Source: Curtobacterium sp. UNCCL20
GTDB taxonomy: Bacteria; Actinomycetota; Actinomycetes; Actinomycetales; Microbacteriaceae
Direction of reading: 5' to 3'
DNA: 64,000 nucleotides
Assembly: GCF_900101675.1 (NCBI RefSeq)
Contig: NZ_FNKG01000002.1
Location: forward strand, 453,005-517,004
This document shows, piece after piece, positions 58,260 through 64,000 of this stretch. The notes below the pieces were generated by a model that ran no database searches, was not told the DNA's origin, and worked only from the letters and a program-made list of their open reading frames with translations. A program made the position numbers and the translations under genes. Positions within the stretch are counted from its first letter, which is position 1. Each line of letters starts with the position of its first letter.

Positions 58260-59741
58260 TCAGCGTTCGGTGGGCTCCGCCGTCACGCTGAGGGTCTGGA
58301 CGCGTCCGGCGGCCAGGGGCGCCAAGCGGATCTCGACGCGGAGCCGTCCCGCCGTGCCGGGCAGCCACCACCGCACGTGCGACGGCGCGGAGGACTGCTC
58401 CTCGACCGGCGCTGCGGTCACGTCTGCTCCGACGGTCGCGACGGCCTCGGCGATCGCCTGCCGGCGGCGTTCGTACGGCACGTCCATCGCGACGTTCGGG
58501 GTGCAGATCGCGTCCGCCAGGTCGTCGCTCCAGTCGGCCAGGAGGCGCGTCACGGCAGCGCGTGCGGCCCGGGTCGCGTCCGTGGTGCGTCGCGTGCCCG
58601 GTGCGGTCGTGGTCGGGGTGGTCGGGGTGGTCGGGACCGGGACGGTCGCGTTCGACACGGTCGTCGCGGTCGTCGCGGCTGCGCCGGGGTGGGAACCGAG
58701 GACCAGGTCGAGCGCCCGGTCGGCCGCGGCGGAGACCTTCGCCTGCGTGGCGTTCTCGAACGCGACGACCCCGATGCCGTCCCGCACCGACCAGCGCATG
58801 TGCGCGGAGAACCCCGGGTAGCCGCCGGAGTGCGACACGAGTTCCCCGAACCGGGCGTCCTGCTCGACGAAGAGCCCGAAGCCGTACGCCGTGGCCCGCG
58901 ACGAGCCCGGCACCACCGACGCGGGGACGACGCGCATCGCCTGCTGCATGAGCCGGCGATCGGCGGGGGACACCGGCCCGGGCTCCGGATGGTCCGTGAA
59001 CGCCGAGGCGAGGTGGGTGCCCCACCGGGCGAGGTCGGCGACGGTCGAGAACAGCCCCCCGATGGACGAGAACGCCCCGGGTCCGGTCATCGGCAACGGC
59101 TCCCACTCGCCGGCGTGCGGGCGGACCCCGGTGACGACGAAGCCGCGCGCCTCGGCAGCGCGGAACACGGTGTCGTCGAGGCCGAGCGGGCGGAGGATCG
59201 TCGCGGCGGCGACCTCGGGGTACGGTGCACCGGCCACCACCGCGATGACCCGTCCGAGCAGCGCGTAGCCGAGGTTCGAGTACGCGAACCGGGTGCCGGG
59301 GACCGAGTCGAACAGCAGGCCGTCCCGGAGCACCCCGTCGAGTTCGACGTCCGGCATCGCCTCCTGCCGATCGGCCCACGGGTCGTCGGTCGGGAAGCCG
59401 GCCGCCATCGTCAGGAGCATGCGCAGGGTCGGGACGGGGGAGTCCGGCGTGGGCAGGGCGACGTCGGCGAAGGCGGGCACGAAGTCGGTCACCGGGGCGT
59501 CGAGCTGCAGGCGGCCCTGGGCGACCAGCGTCAGCAGGGTCGCGGCGGTCACGCTCTTCGTGCACGACGCGATCCGGTAGACGGTGTCCGCGTCGGGTGC
59601 CGCCCCGTCGCCACGGTCGCCGTGCCCGCCGGAAGCGATGAGTCCGGTCCGGTCGAACACGCCCCAGGCGCTGCTCGGCGCGGTCCCGCGCTCCACCCGC
59701 TCGCGGAAGAGGGCGTCGACGTCGGTGAGGGCGTCCGTCAC
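58260..59741 (-). CDS. serine hydrolase of the beta-lactamase/class C family with extra C-terminal domain
   Basis: A 493-residue protein. RIASCTKSVTAATLLTLV holds the SxxK nucleophile (SCTK), SNLGYALLGRV the YxN (YSN), and VSHSGGYPGFSAHM the HxG triad. A T/P/A-rich linker (VPTTPTTPTTTAPG) follows at ~residue 365, then a ~110-residue domain ending with a beta-rich segment (VRWWLPGTAGRLRVEIRLAPL). No signal peptide is seen, so it may be a cytoplasmic esterase/peptidase rather than a secreted lactamase. GTG start overlaps the photolyase stop (GTGA). Confidence 0.85.
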   Translation of the reverse strand: MTDALTDVDALFRERVERGTAPSSAWGVFDRTGLIASGGHGDRGDGAAPDADTVYRIASCTKSVTAATLLTLVAQGRLQLDAPVTDFVPAFADVALPTPDSPVPTLRMLLTMAAGFPTDDPWADRQEAMPDVELDGVLRDGLLFDSVPGTRFAYSNLGYALLGRVIAVVAGAPYPEVAAATILRPLGLDDTVFRAAEARGFVVTGVRPHAGEWEPLPMTGPGAFSSIGGLFSTVADLARWGTHLASAFTDHPEPGPVSPADRRLMQQAMRVVPASVVPGSSRATAYGFGLFVEQDARFGELVSHSGGYPGFSAHMRWSVRDGIGVVAFENATQAKVSAAADRALDLVLGSHPGAAATTATTVSNATVPVPTTPTTPTTTAPGTRRTTDATRAARAAVTRLLADWSDDLADAICTPNVAMDVPYERRRQAIAEAVATVGADVTAAPVEEQSSAPSHVRWWLPGTAGRLRVEIRLAPLAAGRVQTLSVTAEPTER

Positions 59742-61087
59742 GACCGACGCATCCGCTCGTAGGCGTCGAGTGCGCGCTGCCGGGTCGCCTTGAGGTCGAC
59801 CATCGGCTCGGGACGGAGCTCGTCGGAGGGGACCCACCGGTGCACGTACTCGCGGTGCGGGTCGAAGCGTTCGAGCTGCCGATCCGGGTTGAACACACGG
59901 AAGTACGGCGCAGCGTCGAAGCCCGAGCCCGCGACCCACTGCCAGTTCGCGGCGTTGTTCGCGGGGTCGGCGTCGACCAGGGTGTCCCAGAACCACTGCT
60001 CGCCGATGCGCCAGTCGACGAGCAGGTTCTTCACGAGGAAGCTGCCGGCGGCCAGGCGGACCCGGTTGTGCATCGCGCCGGTGTGCCAGAGCTCGCGCAT
60101 GCCGGCGTCGACCAGGTCGAACCCGGTGTCCCCGTGCCGCCACCGGTCGACCTCGTGCTCGTCGGGTTCGCGCCACGGGAAGGCGTCGAACTCGCGGCGG
60201 ACGTTCACCGTCGCGATGTCCTCGCAGTGGAAGTACTCGTTCCAGTTGAACTCGCGCCAGGCCAGCTGCCGGAGGAAGGCCGATGCGTGCTGGCGCTGTT
60301 CGGGCTCGAGCCGGTCGTGCAGTCGGTGCCACACCTGGTGCGGGCTGACCTCACCCCAGCGGAGGTGCGGTGAGAGGCCGCTGGTCGACGCCATCGCGGG
60401 TTCGTCGCGCCGGTCGTAGTCCTCGAGCGCTTCGTCGACGAAGTGCTCGAGCCGGCGGTGCGCCCCCGCTTCGCCCGGCTCCCACGCGTCGCGGAGCCCG
60501 CCCGCCCAGTCCGGGTGGGTGGGCAGCAGCGCCCACGTGTCGAGGTCGTCGCTCGTCACGGGCGCCGGCGCGGGCAGGTCGCGGGGACGCGGCAGGGGGT
60601 GTCGGGGTTCGGGCATCGCCTGCGCCGCACGCCAGAACGGCGTGAACACCTTGTACGGCTCACCCTGCCCGGTGAGGACCGTCCACGGTTCCCAGAGCAG
60701 GTTCGCGGCGAAACTGTGCGCCACGGTGCCGCCGTCGGTGAGGCCGGACTTGATGCCGGCGTCGAGGTCCCGCTCGACCGGGCCGTACCGCCGGTTCCAG
60801 AACACGGCGTCGGCGCCGGTGTCCGCGACGAGTCGGGCGATCTCGGCCGCGGCCGGACCGCGACGGAGGACGAGCCGCGAGCCGTGTGCACGGAGGTCGG
60901 CGTCGAGCGCGGCGAGCGAGTGGTGCAGCCACCAGCGGCTCGCAGCGCCGTTCGGCCGGATGCCGGGGGATTCGTCGTCGAGGACGAAGGCGATCGTGAC
61001 GTCGCCGCCGTGGTCGATCGCGGCTCGGAGCGCGGGGTTGTCCGCCAGGCGGAGGTCGTCGCGGAGCCAGACCAGCGCGCCGGTCAC
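59738..61087 (-). CDS. deoxyribodipyrimidine photolyase
   Basis: A 449-residue cryptochrome/photolyase-family protein. MTGALVWLRDDLRLADNPAL is the N-terminal antenna domain. Further on, WGEVSPHQVWHRL, FLRQLAWREFNWNEYFHCEDI, GMRELWHTGAMHNRVRLAAGSFLVKNLLVDWRIGEQWFWDTLVDAD and NWQWVAGSGFDAAPYFRVFNP carry the FAD site. The class I CPD photolyase pattern is complete. GTG start overlaps the marR stop. Repair of UV dimers by blue light is expected. Confidence 0.93.
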   Translation of the reverse strand: MTGALVWLRDDLRLADNPALRAAIDHGGDVTIAFVLDDESPGIRPNGAASRWWLHHSLAALDADLRAHGSRLVLRRGPAAAEIARLVADTGADAVFWNRRYGPVERDLDAGIKSGLTDGGTVAHSFAANLLWEPWTVLTGQGEPYKVFTPFWRAAQAMPEPRHPLPRPRDLPAPAPVTSDDLDTWALLPTHPDWAGGLRDAWEPGEAGAHRRLEHFVDEALEDYDRRDEPAMASTSGLSPHLRWGEVSPHQVWHRLHDRLEPEQRQHASAFLRQLAWREFNWNEYFHCEDIATVNVRREFDAFPWREPDEHEVDRWRHGDTGFDLVDAGMRELWHTGAMHNRVRLAAGSFLVKNLLVDWRIGEQWFWDTLVDADPANNAANWQWVAGSGFDAAPYFRVFNPDRQLERFDPHREYVHRWVPSDELRPEPMVDLKATRQRALDAYERMRRS

Positions 61088-61596
61088 ACCGGCGCCGGGT
61101 CCGAGGCGGCGGCGGACCGGGTGGCCGCGCGGCGGGGCGGTGCGGCGGCAGCGGCGACCCGGAGCTTCGTGCAGAGCTCGGTGAGGGTGCGGAGCTCGGC
61201 GTCGTCGAGGCCTGCCCCGACCTGGTCGGCGATCGTCTGCGCGTGCTGCACCGCGACGGAGCGGTAGACGTCGAAGCCGTGCGCCGTGAGGGCCACGATG
61301 ACGCCCCGAGCATCGGTGGGGTCCGGCTGCTTCTCGACGATGCCGCGCGAGGTGAGGCGGTCGACGAGGCGGCTGACGCTCGGCTGCGTGAGGAGGAGGT
61401 GGCCCGTCAGCTCGCGCATCCGGCAGCGGCGTCCGGGCTGGGTCGACAGGTTGAAGCAGACGTCGTACTCGTTGAACGAGATCTCGCCGCCGGGGAACTC
61501 GCTGTTGAGTGCGCGCATCACGGTCACCTGCGCGCGGAAGAGCGCTTCCCAGGCCGCCACGGCGGTCGCCTTCTCGCTGCGACGTGACTCGTCCAC
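61084..61596 (-). CDS. MarR family regulator
   Basis: A 170-residue regulator. The winged HTH is CRMRELTGHLLLTQPSVSRLVDRLTSRGIVEKQPDPTDARGVIVALT (~residues 58-105). I start at the GTG at 61596 (VDESRRSEK), with ggaggga before it; an in-frame ATG 57 bp upstream (61653) has no RBS. It is the first gene of marR-photolyase-hydrolase. Cys residues at YDVCFNL and RRCRM could sense oxidation; this is speculative. Confidence 0.87.
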   Translation of the reverse strand: MDESRRSEKATAVAAWEALFRAQVTVMRALNSEFPGGEISFNEYDVCFNLSTQPGRRCRMRELTGHLLLTQPSVSRLVDRLTSRGIVEKQPDPTDARGVIVALTAHGFDVYRSVAVQHAQTIADQVGAGLDDAELRTLTELCTKLRVAAAAAPPRRAATRSAAASDPAPV

Positions 61597-61701
61597 GATC
61601 GCGCTCCCTCCGGTCGTACGGTCATCCCACACTACCGACGGGCTGTGACACACGACGCCGCCGACGCGCAGGGGTGTCCCCCGGAACGGAGCGGAGCGGG
61701 G

Positions 61702-61823
61702 CCGGAACGCAACGAGGGCCGGCCGTCACGGGGATGACCGGCCCTCTCCCTTGCAGTACCAGCGCAGCTCCGGAACGCAACGAGGGCCGGCCGTCACGGG
61801 GACGACCGGCCCTCTCCCTTGCA
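61702..61823. repeat. duplicated 54-bp hairpin element
   Basis: ccggaacgcaacgagggccg... spans 61702-61755 and recurs at 61770-61823 with one mismatch (68-bp offset). Each copy forms gagggccgg / ccggccctc with an inner gtca/tgac stem, a good terminator shape. The 61597-61967 gap has no gene apart from these; the rest (to 61967) is lower in GC and contains tgtataacgaacggg. Confidence 0.85.
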
Positions 61824-61967
61824 CCAAGAGTGTCCTGCAATCACATTCCGCAGGCGGTGCCACAGCAAACACCGTCTGCACCACCGACTGTATAACGAAC
61901 GGGTAACGGCGCGCTAGGGACCGCGAGGGTCGTTCGCTGCGAGTTCACCAAGAGCGTGCGATGCGGA

Positions 61968-62738
61968 TCAGAAGAGGTCGGGCGACGGCGTCGAGGCGTA
62001 GCGCACGGCGACGTCGGCGTGACGGTCGAACCGGTAGCCGACCCCGCGCACGGTCCGGACGATCTCCTCGAACGCGCCGAGCTTCGAGCGGAGGCGGCGG
62101 ACGTGCACGTCGATCGTGCGCTCGTTCGGCGTCTCGTCCTCACCGTCGGACCACAGGCCGTCGATGATGGCGGAGCGGTCGACCGTCTGCCCCTCGCGGA
62201 GCACGAGGAACTGCAGGAGCTCGAACTCCTTGTAGGTCAGCGGAGCGGCTTCGCCGTCGAGCGTCACGCGCTTCCGGGAGATGTCGATGACGACCCCGGT
62301 CTCCTCGGGCTCGGGCTTCTCGGCCTGCTTGCGAGCCGCCACCGCGGAACGGTCCTGCAGTGCGAGGCGGACGACGTCGACGTCACGGCCGCCGGAGCCC
62401 TCGGCCGCCACGGCGACGGCTGCGTAGGTCTCCGATGAGGGGACGAGCTGTGCGGTGAGGGCCTTCAGCTGCTCGACCACGGCGGCGAGCGTCGTCCCCG
62501 CCGCCAGGGCCTTGGCCTCGTCGATCCCGACGTAGAGGGCGAACCCGCGGGCCTCGGTCCCCTCGGGCAGGGCGCGGTTCCGCTGCGGGGCGACGACCGG
62601 GCTGGTCGGGACGCTACTCGTCGCGGGCGGGGCGGCCGGCTGACGGCGCGGACGGATCGGCGTCACGGTGCCGAGGTCGGTCGGGGCCGGGGTGGCGGTG
62701 CGGAGGGCGGTGCGGGGCTGAGCGATGGTGAGCGACAT
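61968..62738 (-). CDS. orphan OmpR-type winged-helix regulator lacking a receiver domain
   Basis: A 256-residue protein. Residues ~150-245 form a complete OmpR/PhoB DNA-binding domain: KRVTLDGEAAPLTYKEFELLQFLVLREGQTVDR, ERTIDVHVRRLRSKLG and VRTVRGVGYRF. Upstream there is no receiver domain (no phospho-Asp pocket): residues ~65-130 instead read GFALYVGIDEAKALAAGTTLAAVVEQLKAL..., an unrecognised alpha/beta module, after a Pro/Ala-rich leader. It must therefore be controlled by something other than a histidine kinase. The ATG at 62738 has ggagaaccgcc upstream. The upstream leader is about 360 nt. Confidence 0.88.
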   Translation of the reverse strand: MSLTIAQPRTALRTATPAPTDLGTVTPIRPRRQPAAPPATSSVPTSPVVAPQRNRALPEGTEARGFALYVGIDEAKALAAGTTLAAVVEQLKALTAQLVPSSETYAAVAVAAEGSGGRDVDVVRLALQDRSAVAARKQAEKPEPEETGVVIDISRKRVTLDGEAAPLTYKEFELLQFLVLREGQTVDRSAIIDGLWSDGEDETPNERTIDVHVRRLRSKLGAFEEIVRTVRGVGYRFDRHADVAVRYASTPSPDLF

Positions 62739-62981
62739 GGCGGTTCTCCGGGCGATGTGGCTGCGGTGCGGGGGTGGCACAGCAGCCCGTGTCGAATGCG
62801 TCGGCCCGGGTACGGCGAGAGCCGTTGTGCCCTGCGGTCCTGCTGCGGACCGGGGCTGACCCGGGGGTACGGGGGACGGACCTCGTGACGTGGTGCGTGT
62901 CGTCGACGTGGTCGTCACCCGGGGATCACGCTCGCGCGACGGGGGTGGTGTCGCGGGGGATCCGGCTGGAACGGGTGCCGG

Positions 62982-63101
62982 TCAGGCACACATTCGACAA
63001 CGCATGACGGCCATGGCCGGCATCATCGTGCCGGCGGTCCCCACTGCCCCTGAGGAGGAGCACGCCTCGGAGAGGACGCGGGTGGACACGGTTGCAGTCA
63101 T
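62982..63101 (-). CDS. leaderless 39-residue ORF in the leader of the winged-helix regulator
   Basis: ATG at 63101 opens MTATVSTRVLSEACSSSGAV... and ends MRCRMCA. The only promoter visible, TTGACA (63137-63132), 18-bp spacer, GATACT (63113-63108), would start transcription at the ATG itself. The peptide has three Cys, two in a terminal CxxC. It stops 243 bp before the regulator start. It may be a regulatory leader peptide; translation is not proven. The rest of 62739-63233 has no other gene I can support. Confidence 0.4.
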   Translation of the reverse strand: MTATVSTRVLSEACSSSGAVGTAGTMMPAMAVMRCRMCA

Positions 63102-63107
63102 GGGATG

Positions 63108-63137
63108 AGTATCGGCGGTATACCAAGGCCGTGTCAA
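63108..63137 (-). promoter_or_regulatory. strong promoter for the leader and winged-helix regulator
   Basis: On the minus strand, TTGACA, an 18-bp spacer and GATACT, the best consensus promoter in the window. It places the start of transcription at ~63101, the ATG of the short ORF. Confidence 0.7.
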
Positions 63138-63176
63138 CCGTCCGCGCGGACGGTGTGGCAGTGCGCACGGGAAACG

Positions 63177-63216
63177 GACGGGAGGCGCGGTGCCAGCCGG
63201 CACCGCGCCTCCCGTC
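63177..63216. repeat. dispersed-palindrome family member downstream of upp
   Basis: gacgggaggcgcggtgcc (63177-63194) pairs exactly with ggcaccgcgcctcccgtc (63199-63216) around agcc, 17 bp beyond the upp stop. It is nearly identical in its core to the copy at 56484-56523 and is likely the upp terminator. Confidence 0.85.
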
Positions 63217-63233
63217 GCCGCAGGTGGTCGCGT

Positions 63234-63869
63234 CTACTCGGCGAGCCCGTAGAGCCGGTCGCCGGCGTCGCCGAGGCCCGGGACGATGTAGCCGTTCTCG
63301 TCGAGCTTCTCGTCGAGGGCACCGAGGACGATCGAGACGTTGCGGTCGCCGACGGCAGCCTCGACGGCGGCGAGACCCTCGGGCGCGCCGAGGATGCAGA
63401 CGCAGGTCACTTCCTCGGCGCCGCGGTCGAACAGGAAGTCGATGGCCGCCGCCAGGGTGCCGCCGGTCGCGAGCATCGGGTCGAGGACGAAGCACTGCCG
63501 GCCGGAGAGGTCGTCGGGCAGGCGCTCGGCGTAGGTCTGCGGCTCGAGCGTCTCCTCGTTGCGGGCCATGCCGAGGAAGCCGACCTCGGCCGTGGGGACG
63601 AGCTTGACCATGCCCTCGAGCATGCCGAGCCCGGCGCGGAGGATCGGGACGACGAGCGGCCGGGGCTTCGCGATCGAGACGCCCATGGTGTGGGCCACCG
63701 GCGTGTCGATGGGGGTGGCGGTGACGCGCACGTTGCGGGTCGCTTCGTACGCCAGCAGCGTGACGAGCTCTTCGGTGAGGGCTCGGAACGTCGGGGACGG
63801 CGTCGTACGGTCGCGGAGCACCGAGAGCTTGTGGGTGATGAGCGGGTGGTCGGCGACGTGGACTCGCAT
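63234..63869 (-). CDS. upp: uracil phosphoribosyltransferase
   Basis: A 211-residue enzyme making UMP from uracil and [35 protein letters not shown] is the family start, [33 protein letters not shown] the uracil side, [21 protein letters not shown] the PRPP loop and [16 protein letters not shown] the uracil-binding terminus. ATG at 63869. It is divergent from tadA by 39 bp, an arrangement I believe is common in actinobacteria. Confidence 0.95.
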   Translation of the reverse strand: MRVHVADHPLITHKLSVLRDRTTPSPTFRALTEELVTLLAYEATRNVRVTATPIDTPVAHTMGVSIAKPRPLVVPILRAGLGMLEGMVKLVPTAEVGFLGMARNEETLEPQTYAERLPDDLSGRQCFVLDPMLATGGTLAAAIDFLFDRGAEEVTCVCILGAPEGLAAVEAAVGDRNVSIVLGALDEKLDENGYIVPGLGDAGDRLYGLAE

Positions 63870-63908
63870 AGGTTGGAGCCTACCGTGCGTGCAGAGCCTG
63901 GAGGTCCC

Positions 63909-64000
63909 GTGGAGTCACCCGCCGCCCGACCGTTCGTCCCGGCGATGGAACGCGCGCTCGAGGAAGCCCGGGCGTGCCTGGTGACCGGGGACGTCCCCGT
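63909..64000 (+). CDS. tadA: tRNA-specific adenosine deaminase TadA (N-terminal fragment, runs off the window)
   Basis: From GTG at 63909 the frame reads [20 protein letters not shown] then [11 protein letters not shown], matching the TadA opening (ALxxArxAxxxGdVPVGAV) before the catalytic HAE motif, which lies beyond the window. An internal ATG at 63946 is an alternative start. It would convert A34 to inosine in tRNA-Arg(ACG). Only about 30 codons are visible. Confidence 0.7.
   Translation, partial: MESPAARPFVPAMERALEEARACLVTGDVP

Noticed and set aside
62774..63007. Plus-strand small frames in the leader of the winged-helix regulator
   Set aside because: No RBS or promoter on that strand, odd composition, and they run antisense to the leader defined by the consensus promoter at 63108-63137.

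Overview
The window is about 70% GC, uses many GTG starts, packs genes into 1-4 bp stop/start overlaps and carries typical actinobacterial families (NrtR, DUF5997, MSMEG_6728-like, actinobacterial holin-X, LAxTG sortase substrates). I read it as chromosomal DNA of a Microbacteriaceae member, probably Curtobacterium or a close relative. The genus is inferred from gene content and style, not from a marker gene. I see no tRNA, rRNA, CRISPR array, transposase, integrase or prophage.

1-14.4 kb: a 71-bp tandem repeat, a stress-type flavin/PNPOx protein and a PIG-V-like mannosyltransferase. Next comes a five-gene minus-strand operon for D-amino-acid and keto-deoxy-sugar catabolism: a DSD1/D-threonine-aldolase-type PLP enzyme, an IclR regulator, a KDG-type kinase, a KDPG-type aldolase and an N-acyl-D-amino-acid deacylase. 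ridA lies beside it. A 16-bp motif repeated upstream of both ridA and the operon suggests one regulon. A DHA2-type exporter, an EEP nuclease/phosphatase, a repeat-rich spacer and the methionine importer metQNI follow.

14.4-26 kb: an alditol-oxidase-like flavoenzyme, an exporter and acylphosphatase, then nrtR-nadA-nadB-nadC-nadS for de novo NAD synthesis behind an operator-like palindrome. After that come small unknown genes, a spacer with three C-loop hairpins, an MSMEG_6728-type protein, an FMN reductase and aroQ.

26-36 kb: a sodium/solute symporter with a small membrane partner, a VOC protein, tag, a DJ-1/PfpI protein, a LysR effector domain lacking its HTH opposite a DUF5997 gene, a holin-like protein, a divergent exporter/TetR pair with operator repeats, an Lrp regulator and an ElaA-like acetyltransferase.

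36-46 kb: two adjacent secreted surface-protein genes, the second with eight cysteine-free chaplin-like repeats and an LAYTG sortase signal. Then an esterase/MprF-like pair, and an FMN riboswitch followed by ribE-ribB-ribH.

46-64 kb: a sugar ABC importer divergent from a Gfo/Idh/MocA-aldo/keto-reductase fusion and its LacI regulator, with matching operators at both promoters. Next come an exporter with an operator inside its promoter, and a flavin reductase-sodA pair behind a textbook SoxR-box promoter. The end holds a TetR, a PfkB kinase, a MarR-photolyase-serine hydrolase operon, a receiver-less OmpR-type regulator with a leaderless short ORF in its leader, upp and the start of tadA.

A family of GC-rich palindromes built on GGCCTGGAGGCGCG and its complement recurs in intergenic gaps across the window.
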